Shown piece after piece: positions 7,054 to 13,918 of a DNA stretch of 18,956 nt (position 1 is the first letter of the stretch; the number at the start of each line of letters is the position of its first letter). This DNA comes from an uncultured Oscillospiraceae bacterium (GTDB taxonomy: Bacteria > Bacillota > Clostridia > Oscillospirales > Oscillospiraceae). The notes under the pieces are model-generated. The model saw only the letters and a list, made by a program, of their open reading frames with translations, was not told where the DNA came from and ran no database searches. The position numbers and the translations under genes were made by a program. The stretch spans positions 1 to 18,956 of the forward strand of contig CAKTQE010000046.1 in assembly GCA_934593275.1 (NCBI GenBank), given 5' to 3'.

Positions 7054-7076
7054 TCGAATCCACCTTCCCCCACCAA
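7054..7076 (+). repeat. Duplicate of the tRNA-Tyr 3' end (possible attachment-site scar)
   Basis: This 23-base segment is identical to 6878-6900, covering the T-loop end, acceptor strand and CCA of tRNA-Tyr. The 5' part of the tRNA is absent, so it is not a second tRNA. It is followed by its own terminator at 7084-7126, as if it were the original tRNA/terminator junction. Such short 3'-end duplications are what integrative elements leave when they use a tRNA gene as attachment site. No third copy occurs to the right in this window. Confidence 0.75.
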
Positions 7077-7083
7077 ACATAAG

Positions 7084-7126
7084 AAATCCGAACTTTTTCC
7101 CGGTGGGGGATGGGTTCGGATTTTTT
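7084..7126 (+). terminator. Second terminator after the tRNA 3'-end copy
   Basis: AAATCCGAAC at 7084-7093 pairs with GTTCGGATTT at 7114-7123 around a 20-base loop, followed by a T-run to 7126. It may be the ancestral tRNA-Tyr terminator. Confidence 0.75.
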
Positions 7127-7159
7127 GTTTATATTAGAGATATTTCATATTGAGTTTTG

Positions 7160-7210
7160 TGCCAGCAGTGCCGGGTTGATACCGGCCTGCTGGCACTTAT
7201 TTTTCTCTGT
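7160..7210 (+). terminator. Long hairpin with T-rich tail upstream of the recombinase gene
   Basis: The outer arms TGCCAGCAG (7160-7168) and CTGCTGGCA (7187-7195) enclose a second stem GCCGG/CCGGC (7170-7174/7182-7186) with a GTTGATA loop and one bulged base. CTTATTTTTCTCTG follows. It would insulate the recombinase from tRNA-side read-through. Structured RNA or recombination-site roles are also possible. Confidence 0.6.
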
Positions 7211-7257
7211 TCCGGTTCATCGAACTTTTGTGCAGAGCGGGCCGAAAACTGTATTAC

Positions 7258-7281
7258 AATTTATCCGGATACCGATAAATT
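7258..7281. promoter_or_regulatory. Dyad just upstream of the recombinase ribosome binding site
   Basis: AATTTATC (7258-7265) and GATAAATT (7274-7281) are perfect inverted arms eight bases apart, and a 10-bp palindrome TATCCGGATA (7262-7271) overlaps them. The dyad ends one base before the GGAGG of the recombinase. It could be an autoregulatory operator, a recombinase binding site, or an RNA hairpin sequestering the leader. Confidence 0.45.
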
Positions 7282-7294
7282 GGAGGTTTGTATT

Positions 7295-7885
7295 ATGGAA
7301 TATGGGTATATCCGTGTTTCTACAAGAGAACAAAATGAACAGCGGCAGCTCATTGCAATGCGGGAGTTTGGGATTCCCCAAAACCAAATCTATATGGACA
7401 AGCAATCCGGAAAGGACTTTGAGCGAAAGAATTACAAGAAGATGGTTCGGAAACTGAAAAAGGACGACACTCTGGTGGTAAAGAGCATCGACCGGTTGGG
7501 GCGGAATTATGAGGAGATTTTGGAGCAGTGGCGGATCATCACCAAGGAAAAACAGGCGGCCATTGTGGTGCTGGATATGCCGCTGCTGGACACCCGTCAA
7601 AACCGGGACCTGACCGGAACGCTGATTGCGGACATTGTTTTGCAGCTTCTTTCCTATGTAGCCCAGACGGAGCGGGAGTTTATCCGGCAGCGGCAGGCGG
7701 AGGGGATTGCTGCAGCAAAGCGAAACGGCGTTCGGTTCGGCCGAAAACCCATGGACCGGCCTGCGGCATTTTATGAACTCCAAAAGCAGTGGCAGGACCA
7801 AAAAATATCCGCCAGGGCGGCGGCAAAACAGCTGGGAATCACCCACAGCACCTTTTTGCGGTGGGTAAAGGAATGCAACGGATGA
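7295..7885 (+). CDS. Small serine recombinase (resolvase/invertase family)
   Basis: A 196-residue site-specific recombinase that cuts DNA through a serine nucleophile and joins sites by subunit rotation. The catalytic domain begins MEYGYIRVSTREQNEQRQ, with Ser9 as nucleophile beside Arg7. The SIDRLGRNYEEI motif (residues 64-75) supplies Asp66, Arg67 and Arg70, and the long E helix follows (about 103-135). A C-terminal helix-turn-helix (about 172-193, ISARAAAKQLGITHSTFLRW) binds DNA. The start at ATG 7295 is chosen because GGAGG lies eight bases upstream; the frame stays open to 7157 without a good start. Size and architecture fit Tn3-type resolvases and DNA invertases rather than large phage integrases. 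An inverted repeat flanking promoters directly downstream suggests an invertase role (inference). Confidence 0.93.
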   Translation: MEYGYIRVSTREQNEQRQLIAMREFGIPQNQIYMDKQSGKDFERKNYKKMVRKLKKDDTLVVKSIDRLGRNYEEILEQWRIITKEKQAAIVVLDMPLLDTRQNRDLTGTLIADIVLQLLSYVAQTEREFIRQRQAEGIAAAKRNGVRFGRKPMDRPAAFYELQKQWQDQKISARAAAKQLGITHSTFLRWVKECNG

Positions 7886-7896
7886 AAAAGTACAGT

Positions 7897-7926
7897 TTGC
7901 TAACCACACAAAAAATAGAATATATG
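7897..7926 (+). promoter_or_regulatory. Weak rightward promoter candidate for the 12-gene operon
   Basis: TTGCTA at 7897-7902, an 18-bp spacer and TATATG at 7921-7926 match the consensus at four of six bases each. The leader to the ATG at 8026 would be about 90 bases. It is the only passable rightward candidate I find upstream of the operon. Confidence 0.25.
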
Positions 7927-7936
7927 TGTGCTTTCT

Positions 7937-7965
7937 ATTATAACTATTCAACAAACAGATTGCAA
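7937..7965 (-). promoter_or_regulatory. Good leftward promoter inside the inverted repeat
   Basis: On the minus strand TTGCAA (7965-7960), exactly 17 bp, then a perfect TATAAT (7942-7937). In the present orientation it fires toward the 3' end of the recombinase gene, antisense to it. If the segment between the inverted repeats flips, it would point at the lipoprotein gene at 8026. Confidence 0.6.
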
Positions 7966-8025
7966 GTGTCTGATGGATAATAAACTGTAGATTCTGTTCC
8001 ATTTTGGTGATTAGGAGGAGAGAAA

Positions 8026-8991
8026 ATGAAAACAAAGATTGGTGTAATAGGGTTATGCTGTATGATACTGCTTTCAGGGTGCGGTACAAACGTTGTTGCC
8101 GGGTGCTTGGCAGAAGCTATTGCAGATCAGATTGATGATATGTATGCAACCACAAAATCCCCTGCTGAACGTATTGATGCCGATTGGGTAACCGAAACAA
8201 CCAACCATATAGTAGAAACTGTTCCTGATTCAGTTTATGCAGAGATATATCAGGCAATCGCCAGTGAGGATTATCGGTTGGCAGATGAAAAGACAGAAGC
8301 CGCAATCTCTCAATATGGAGAGACTGAGGATTTTGAGCAGCTGAAGGAAAGTATTCACAGCCAATGGACGGAAGCAGTACTCAGCGAAGCGAGTAATGTG
8401 TTTGGACCGAACCGTGACTATGAGGCAGCTATCCGGGTGATTCAAGAAAGCGGATTGATTGGGGAAGAGATTGATGCGGCAATTGCAGAGTATCAGGAAT
8501 ACGCGCCTGTTTTGCTCAAAGAACTTATGCCGACAAAAGAATCGGATTATATGTTTGTTGGTGCTGCAATTGAAGGAGACTACACGGACGTAAATGGGAA
8601 TACCTACGATAAAAATACGATTATAAGACCGAGAAGCCGCACATCCAATGATATAGCGAAAAGTGAGGCGGATAGTTATGTGACTTATTATCTTTATGGT
8701 ACATACCGTAGCTTTGATGCTACATTGTATCGAACCTATTCATCGCTATCTACTTTGAAAGAGGACTGGGAGCAGGGAACAACCGCAAAAATCTATGGGG
8801 ACGATGTTTTGCTGTATGAAGGGCCACCGATTACTGAAGAAACATACGAACAGTATAGCATCCACCTTGATATTACGGGTGTGCGGGAATTGAAAATTGT
8901 GCTTATGGGAGTTGGACGTATCGGAGAAAGCTACGCATTGTACCATTACTATCCACTCTTGGCAATAGCAAATGCAACTATTCAGAAATAA
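8026..8991 (+). CDS. Predicted lipoprotein with helical region and NPCBM-like C-terminal module
   Basis: A 321-residue protein with a lipoprotein signal: basic MKTK, a hydrophobic stretch, and lipobox LSGC with the lipidated Cys at 19. It should sit on the outer face of the membrane. Residues about 65-170 are helical and acidic with a TPR-like feel (YQAIASEDYRLADEKTEAAI; DYEAAIRVIQ). Residues about 175-300 look beta-rich, and the pattern FDATLYRTYS ... KIYGDDVLLYEGPPIT ... HLDITGVRELKIVLMG resembles NPCBM-type carbohydrate-binding domains; that assignment is by eye. AGGAGG lies seven to eight bases before the ATG. It is first of twelve co-directional genes and could be the external sensor of the system. 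Confidence 0.8.
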   Translation: MKTKIGVIGLCCMILLSGCGTNVVAGCLAEAIADQIDDMYATTKSPAERIDADWVTETTNHIVETVPDSVYAEIYQAIASEDYRLADEKTEAAISQYGETEDFEQLKESIHSQWTEAVLSEASNVFGPNRDYEAAIRVIQESGLIGEEIDAAIAEYQEYAPVLLKELMPTKESDYMFVGAAIEGDYTDVNGNTYDKNTIIRPRSRTSNDIAKSEADSYVTYYLYGTYRSFDATLYRTYSSLSTLKEDWEQGTTAKIYGDDVLLYEGPPITEETYEQYSIHLDITGVRELKIVLMGVGRIGESYALYHYYPLLAIANATIQK

Positions 8992-9008
8992 GAAGGAGAG
9001 AAACAATT

Positions 9009-9683
9009 ATGGGAAGCAACTACAGTCTAAAGTACGATGTCGATATTGTTATGTGTATTGATGCAACTGGAAGCATGACAGGCATCCTGGATACCGTGAA
9101 GAAAAATGCACTGAATTTTTACGGAGATGTACGAAAAGCAATGCAGGAAAAAGGAAAGCAAGTTGATACGATGCGTATTAAGGTGATTGCTTTCCGAGAT
9201 TATTTGGCAGACGGAAACAAGGCGATGCTTGCAACGGATTTTTACACCATGCCGGAAGAGCAGACTGAATTTAATAACCTTGTAAAATCGATCCATGCGG
9301 AAGGCGGCGGGGATGATCCGGAAGATGGACTGGAGGCTTTGGCCTATGCCATCAAATCAGATTGGGGAAGTTCCGCAGGAAATAAGCGTCGACATATTAT
9401 AGTTGTATGGACAGACGCCGCAACGCACGAACTAGGCTTTGGAAAAGCAGCACCTATGTACCCGTCTCAGATGGCAGCTACTTTCGACCAGCTGACGAAC
9501 TGGTGGGAAGAAATGGACAGCAATTCTAAGCGTCTCTTGATTTATGCACCTGAGGAAAAGTATTGGACAACCATCTCTGACACTTGGACACAAACGATTC
9601 ATTATCCATCCCAGGCTGGCAATGGCCTAAAGGAATTCGAATACCAGGAAATCTTGGATGCCATTCGGAACAGTATTTGTTGA
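9009..9683 (+). CDS. von Willebrand factor A domain protein, TerY-like (first of two paralogues)
   Basis: A 224-residue protein consisting almost entirely of one vWA domain. The metal-ion-dependent adhesion site is intact: D18-x-T20-x-S22 in CIDATGSM, GGGDDPEDG near 99-107, and Asp136 in VVWTDAATHELGFG. There is no signal peptide, so it is cytoplasmic. vWA proteins of this compact type (TerY family) bind partners through a metal ion and occur with kinase and PP2C genes in TerY-P triads. The protein closely matches the second vWA at 14663 over its whole length. AAGGAGAG precedes the ATG, and 17 bases separate it from the lipoprotein gene. Confidence 0.93.
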   Translation: MGSNYSLKYDVDIVMCIDATGSMTGILDTVKKNALNFYGDVRKAMQEKGKQVDTMRIKVIAFRDYLADGNKAMLATDFYTMPEEQTEFNNLVKSIHAEGGGDDPEDGLEALAYAIKSDWGSSAGNKRRHIIVVWTDAATHELGFGKAAPMYPSQMAATFDQLTNWWEEMDSNSKRLLIYAPEEKYWTTISDTWTQTIHYPSQAGNGLKEFEYQEILDAIRNSIC

Positions 9684-9704
9684 TATAGAAGCGAACAGAG
9701 TGGT

Positions 9705-10628
9705 ATGGAAGTTATAAATGGTTATCGGATCCATGGCTCATTTACATCGGAAAACGCTGGGTTCTGCAAATGGGCATTTGGAGACAAAGGAGGAAGGCAG
9801 TATTTCATTAAGGAATTTCTGTCGCCAAAGTTTCCGTTAGCCGATAGTGGGCTAAGCCTGGCAACGATTGAGAAGAAAAAGTCAGAGTGCGAAAAATTTT
9901 ATAACCAGAAGGCAAAAGTTTATCGTGAAATTCAGAAGTGCCGTACTGGTAATGTGATGATCATCCATGATTTTTTCCGGGATGGTTCAAAATACTATGC
10001 CGCCACAGAGAGAGTAATGGCAGAGAGTCTTACAGCTCAGAATATTGCGGCCCTATCTTCTGAAAAGAAGCTGACTTTGATTCGTTCCATCTTGTATAGT
10101 TTTTCGGAGATCCATAGCAGATGTATTGTACATTCTGATGTAAAACCTGACAATATTTTGATAAAAAAGACAAAGAATGATTTTTATACGGGGAAAATTA
10201 TCGATTTCGATGCAAGTTTTTTTGAGTCTGATATTCCGGAAGACATTCAAGGGGATCAGGTCTATTTGGCTCCTGAGATGCGATTGAGAATGATGGAGAT
10301 TCCCGTACCCATAACAACGAAAGCAGATATTTTCGCATTGGGAATCCTGTTTCACCAGTATTGGTGCGGAGAACGGCCTGGGTGTCCCGATGATTATGAT
10401 TATCTATTTGAGGCGGTTTTGGATGGAGCACCCATATCCGTGAGTGAAGAAATACCTGAAACACTGCGAAAACAAATTCAAGCGATGCTTCAAAAGGAAC
10501 CATCGGGACGGCCTGGTGCGGCACAAGTGTTACAGGCGTTGGCTGGTCAACCGGGCGAACCGAAATCCAGAGTGAAGTACAGTGGTTTTGCACCGATGGA
10601 ATCAGCTCAGGTGAAGGATGTGAGATAA
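9705..10628 (+). CDS. Serine/threonine protein kinase with variant motifs
   Basis: A 307-residue cytoplasmic eukaryotic-type kinase. The ATP-anchoring lysine is probably Lys36 (YFIKEF). The catalytic loop is HSDVKPDN (143-150, HSD instead of HRD), with Asp145 as base and Asn150 binding metal. The metal-binding DFG is DFD (167-169), and APE is at 189-191. The glycine-rich loop is degenerate (about 11-26). DIFALGILFHQYWCGERP is the usual helix-F region. The ~40 residues after the kinase fold carry no TM helix, unlike PknB-type receptors. It lies between a vWA gene and zinc-ribbon genes, and a PP2C gene follows three genes on. HSD kinases lack the HRD arginine and often do not need activation-loop phosphorylation. 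The ribosome binding site is weak. Confidence 0.93.
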   Translation: MEVINGYRIHGSFTSENAGFCKWAFGDKGGRQYFIKEFLSPKFPLADSGLSLATIEKKKSECEKFYNQKAKVYREIQKCRTGNVMIIHDFFRDGSKYYAATERVMAESLTAQNIAALSSEKKLTLIRSILYSFSEIHSRCIVHSDVKPDNILIKKTKNDFYTGKIIDFDASFFESDIPEDIQGDQVYLAPEMRLRMMEIPVPITTKADIFALGILFHQYWCGERPGCPDDYDYLFEAVLDGAPISVSEEIPETLRKQIQAMLQKEPSGRPGAAQVLQALAGQPGEPKSRVKYSGFAPMESAQVKDVR

Positions 10629-10946
10629 GTGGCTGAACAAGCAATGTTGCTTTTTGCTGTTCTTATCGGAGTGAATATTATTTGCTGTATTGTTGCAGTA
10701 GCATTTAACTCGCGGCGAGGAAAAGATGGCAAAAAGGAACCAGCGAAGTTAAAAATTAATATTCCATCGGGGGATGGCAGTTCATCAGCGACAATAAAGG
10801 ATGATCTATGCGGTGCGGCCAAAGAAGAATCAGAAAGCTTAGATAGCATTTATGCAAATAGTGTTGGGAAAAAACTTTGCCCATATTGTGAAACAGTGAA
10901 CAATAATGAGGCGGAGAATTGCTGTGCCTGTGGAAACAGGATGTAA
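10629..10946 (+). CDS. Small membrane-anchored zinc-ribbon protein
   Basis: A 105-residue protein not assignable to a named family. An N-terminal TM helix (about 4-26) is followed by basic residues RRGKDGKK, so the rest should be cytoplasmic. A flexible linker leads to a C-terminal zinc ribbon with Cys84, Cys87, Cys98 and Cys101 (CPYC ... CCAC). The start is GTG at 10629, directly after the kinase stop codon, so translation is probably coupled; an internal ATG at 10644 would shorten the TM helix. The linker sequence AKLKINIPSG resembles SRLKIKMRN near the end of the gene product at 12767. It may be a docking platform or substrate for the vWA/kinase pair. Confidence 0.75.
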   Translation: MAEQAMLLFAVLIGVNIICCIVAVAFNSRRGKDGKKEPAKLKINIPSGDGSSSATIKDDLCGAAKEESESLDSIYANSVGKKLCPYCETVNNNEAENCCACGNRM

Positions 10947-10962
10947 GAAAGAGGTCAATGGT

Positions 10963-11724
10963 ATGTTTTGCAAATTCTGTGGAAAGCAAATAGACCCATC
11001 TGTACATGAGTGTCCCTATTGCGGGGAGTTACAGGAGGCGCGTAGTGGCGGAAATGGATTCTGGGACATTTTAAGTCCTCAACGGAGTGCGGCTGAACCG
11101 ACTGTAATTATTCGGCAGAATTCGTCTAATACACAGAAAAAAGAAGCGGTATCCGTGAAAAGAAGGTCCCCTTATTCTTGTGTAACGTTCTTGGCGGTGA
11201 TTCTGGGAATCGTTTGTACACTTGCTTTTGGTTTTGTAGAATTTGCAGCTTTACAGAGTTTCAAAAACGAAATGTACGAAGCTGCGCGGAGAAGTGACGT
11301 ATGCGTTAATGAACTACAAGAAAAGCTGGAAAATATCCATAAAACTATTGAGGAACTTAGAGCCGAAGCGATAGAACTGCCCATAGAGGAAGAGCAAGCA
11401 GCAAGTAAAGATACATCCGTTACTTCTGTGGAGGCAGATTTTTTGGTACAGCCCCATGATGCTTACCTTCAAGATGGCGAAGCAACCTTCTCTGCGGAGA
11501 TTCAGAGTGCGGATGGGGCAATTTGGTGGGAATACAGAACAGCAAACGAATTATGGCAGCAGGTTCCGGAAAATGGTTTGGCGTTCCATGTGGATACCCA
11601 TGACGGTAAGAGCGAATTGCAGGTAAAGGGCAAAACGAATTTGGACGAAATGCTGTTTCGCTGCTGCATAAAAGTGGATGAAGAAACGGTCTATAGTCGA
11701 GAAGTGATGGCATATCTTCCTTGA
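10963..11724 (+). CDS. Zinc ribbon - TM - coiled coil - Ig-like transmembrane protein
   Basis: A 253-residue bitopic protein. A cytoplasmic zinc ribbon comes first (Cys3, Cys6, Cys17, Cys20: CKFCG ... CPYCG), then a linker, a single TM helix (about 72-97), a predicted coiled coil (about 97-137) and a C-terminal beta-rich domain (155-252). The last domain has features of bacterial Ig-like repeats (FLVQPHDAYLQDGEATFSAE, tryptophans WW and W, then FRCCIKVDEETVYSRE). The start at 10963 is chosen because GAGG lies eight bases upstream and the protein then begins at the zinc ribbon; an upstream in-frame start would overlap the preceding gene. With the zinc ribbon inside and the Ig-like domain outside, it is a plausible signal-transmitting component, dimerised by the coiled coil. 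Confidence 0.8.
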   Translation: MFCKFCGKQIDPSVHECPYCGELQEARSGGNGFWDILSPQRSAAEPTVIIRQNSSNTQKKEAVSVKRRSPYSCVTFLAVILGIVCTLAFGFVEFAALQSFKNEMYEAARRSDVCVNELQEKLENIHKTIEELRAEAIELPIEEEQAASKDTSVTSVEADFLVQPHDAYLQDGEATFSAEIQSADGAIWWEYRTANELWQQVPENGLAFHVDTHDGKSELQVKGKTNLDEMLFRCCIKVDEETVYSREVMAYLP

Positions 11725-11766
11725 TAAGAAGACGCCAAAGATGTGCTGTGAACAAGAGAGTGTGAA

Positions 11767-12753
11767 ATGATGATGACAGGAAAAAGAAAACGCCCCTCAA
11801 CATCTGTTCCGCCTGTTTATGCAGCTCTAGACTGCCTCTGCCATACGGAACAGGAAAAAATACCGGGATACGGTGAGGACAGCTACTGCTACAGAATTTC
11901 TGAGGACAGTGTCTTATTGGGAGTTTTTGATGGCTGTGGAGGCTCCGGAGCAAAAAAATATCCGATTTATCAAAACAGAACCGGTGCATATATGGGTGCC
12001 AGGGCTGTGGCTGGCGCAACCAGACAATGGTTTGAGACATCATTGCCGTTAGACGGTTGCGATGAAAACAGACAAACTTTAAAAGACTCAATCGTAAAGA
12101 GCATGATGATTTGTCGGGAAAACTGTGGAAATCAGGGCAGCAAAATAAGGGGGTCTATTTCTAAGGAATTTCCAACAACGGCTGCGATAGCCAGGTGTTC
12201 CGTAGTTCACGGGCAGCTTACTGTTGAGTGCTATTGGGCTGGAGATTCCAGAGTATATTTGCTTGATGAGGATGGTTTGGCACAGCTGACCGCAGATGAT
12301 TTGGACGATCTAGATGCTTATGAGAACATTTCAGGGGACGGAGTACTTACAAATGTTATTTCCGCATCCAAACCATTCACGATTCACGGAAGAAGCGTTA
12401 CACTGCAAAAACCGTTTCTTGTTTTTGCTGCCACAGATGGGTGCTTCGGCTATATTCCCTCACCAATGGAGTTTGAGCAAGTCCTGCTGGAACAGTTGAT
12501 GGTGGCGGACAGCATGGAAGATTTTGAAAAAAGACTTCACCTAAAATTAGCGGAGGTTGCGGGAGATGACTTCGCCTTTGTGGGGGCTGCTTTTGGCTTT
12601 GGCATTTTTCTTAATATGCAAGAGTGCCTTGAAAAGCGATACCGAATACTGAAAAGACAGTATTTGTCTGGAATTTCGGCGATGGATCCGGAAAGCCGGA
12701 GACTGGTTTGGAAACGGTACCAGAAGGATTACTACAGATTCTATATGGACTAG
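11767..12753 (+). CDS. PP2C-type protein phosphatase, divergent
   Basis: A 328-residue cytoplasmic metal-dependent phosphatase, expected to remove phosphate from Ser/Thr targets of the kinase at 9705. PP2C motifs appear in order: GYGEDS (Glu37, Asp38), GVFDGCGG (Asp55-Gly56, with Cys in place of the usual His), FPTTAA near 135-140, WAGDSRVYLL near 157-166, LTADD near 174-178, AATDGCFGY (Asp224-Gly225) and GDDFAFVGAAFG (Asp267-Asp268). The metal-binding aspartates look retained, so activity is expected. The C-terminal 50 residues after the fold (RYRILKRQYLSG ... RRLVWKRYQKDYYRFY) are basic and aromatic and may be an interaction tail. The start is uncertain among three successive ATGs (11767-11775), and the ribosome binding site is weak. 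Confidence 0.9.
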   Translation: MMMTGKRKRPSTSVPPVYAALDCLCHTEQEKIPGYGEDSYCYRISEDSVLLGVFDGCGGSGAKKYPIYQNRTGAYMGARAVAGATRQWFETSLPLDGCDENRQTLKDSIVKSMMICRENCGNQGSKIRGSISKEFPTTAAIARCSVVHGQLTVECYWAGDSRVYLLDEDGLAQLTADDLDDLDAYENISGDGVLTNVISASKPFTIHGRSVTLQKPFLVFAATDGCFGYIPSPMEFEQVLLEQLMVADSMEDFEKRLHLKLAEVAGDDFAFVGAAFGFGIFLNMQECLEKRYRILKRQYLSGISAMDPESRRLVWKRYQKDYYRFYMD

Positions 12754-12766
12754 ATGGAGGCAACAC

Positions 12767-13888
12767 ATGGCAAGTGGAGTGATACCAAAAGAGAATATGG
12801 AAAAAAAGGGACAGTATCTTAAATTCGCTACTATGGCGATTCTTCTATTTTGCGTTGTTAGTCTTATGCTGCCGTGGCTCAGTTTCGAAGTGAAAACTGA
12901 GCGAGGAACAATCAATTTAAGAACGATGGGATTACAAGTCCCCGATGCGTCGGATGAAAAGATGTATTATCAGATGCTGGAAGAGGATGGCGGTATCGAT
13001 GAGTACATTGCTGACCTGCCGGCTGTTAAAAAAATCAGAAAACAGCTGATTTCAATTGAATCCGGAACGCTCGGAGTTATCAAAACAATTGAGGACAGTA
13101 AGCTGACACCGATTGAGACGGCGATGCTCTTTACAAATGGTGGAAAGGCACTTTCGCAGGCTGCTGCACTGGCGGAGACTGCCCGATCCGGGATGAGCAT
13201 GCTGGACCTGGATATCGTATCGGATATATTGGACTATTTAGGGCTGAGTATTCAGAAAGAGTTTTCTGGGCTTGTTACCGGTGCAAAGCTATTGGCATTT
13301 ATCTATTGGCTGGTAATTGCTGCAATAATCGCTGTTAGTATCTACAACATTTACGCACTGGCAACAAATAGACGAAGTATTGTGTGGGTAGAGACTATAG
13401 TATATGGCATCTTGTTACTGGGATACTGCGCATTTTCATTTGCAATGAATCGGGTAATCAGCGCGCAACTGACAGACTATATTGATGTCGTAGGTAAAAG
13501 CATTCGTCCGTTCCATATTGTACTGTGGCCAGTGTTGGTTTTTGTGTGTCTGGCAGGGTGTTTGGCCGCAGAGTTGGCGCATCCGAATCATGGGACAGTG
13601 AAAAAGGAGAATGTCTGGGTTTGCACCTGTGGGCGCAAGAATTCTCTGGAAGATCAGTTTTGCTCTGGCTGCGGACACCAGAGGAAAGACAGAGGAACAG
13701 AAAAGCACGTGTGGACATGTGTCTGTGGACACAAAAACGATGAAACGGATCATTTTTGCGGTTTCTGTGGGAGAAAGCGGAACAGTGAAACGGTTGAAGA
13801 ACCATCAAGACTCAAAATTAAAATGCGCAATACAGCAAAAAGTGATACAGAGTCTAAGGGATTTCAAAAGCCAGACAATCTTGGTTGA
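12767..13888 (+). CDS. Four-TM membrane protein with two C-terminal zinc ribbons
   Basis: A 373-residue protein of no family I can name. TM1 (about 20-38) ends MLPWLSF. An acidic and helical domain of about 130 residues (40-170) is probably outside. Three more TM helices follow (about 172-197, 207-227, 248-269). The cytoplasmic tail holds two zinc ribbons, C286-x-C288 ... C299-x2-C302 and C318-x-C320 ... C331-x2-C334. The protein ends SRLKIKMRN ... KGFQKPDNLG, a tail closely matched at the end of the next gene product (DGFKTPTNLG). GGAGG precedes the ATG by six bases, and 13 bases separate it from the phosphatase gene. It may be the sensor or anchor to which cytoplasmic partners attach. Confidence 0.8.
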   Translation: MASGVIPKENMEKKGQYLKFATMAILLFCVVSLMLPWLSFEVKTERGTINLRTMGLQVPDASDEKMYYQMLEEDGGIDEYIADLPAVKKIRKQLISIESGTLGVIKTIEDSKLTPIETAMLFTNGGKALSQAAALAETARSGMSMLDLDIVSDILDYLGLSIQKEFSGLVTGAKLLAFIYWLVIAAIIAVSIYNIYALATNRRSIVWVETIVYGILLLGYCAFSFAMNRVISAQLTDYIDVVGKSIRPFHIVLWPVLVFVCLAGCLAAELAHPNHGTVKKENVWVCTCGRKNSLEDQFCSGCGHQRKDRGTEKHVWTCVCGHKNDETDHFCGFCGRKRNSETVEEPSRLKIKMRNTAKSDTESKGFQKPDNLG

Positions 13889-13918
13889 GAGACTGGATAT
13901 GGAAGGGAGAAACAATAG

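Larger units (their letters stand above)
7891..7989. repeat. Inverted repeat flanking a promoter: candidate invertible switch
   Basis: TACAGTTTGCTAACCA (7891-7906) is repeated in inverse orientation at 7989-7974, identical at 13 of 16 positions with the outer eight perfect. The enclosed bases carry a leftward promoter (7965-7937) and a weaker rightward candidate. Its place between a serine recombinase gene and a 12-gene operon is the layout of phase-variable invertible promoters. The two mismatches next to the perfect block (GC versus AT) are a caution, since crossover cores must match. Confidence 0.45.

Noticed and set aside
6774..7076. Leftward ORFs over the tRNA region with WWGKVDSNHRS and RWIRTTEAISS-like peptides
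   Set aside because: These are the well-known false proteins translated from the antisense strand of tRNA genes; the region is a complete tRNA-Tyr plus terminators.
7217..8089. 290-codon leftward ORF antisense to the recombinase gene
   Set aside because: The rightward frame has intact catalytic motifs, a helix-turn-helix and a good ribosome binding site; the antisense frame shows no domain. A transcript from the leftward promoter at 7965-7937 could run through it, but that does not make it coding.
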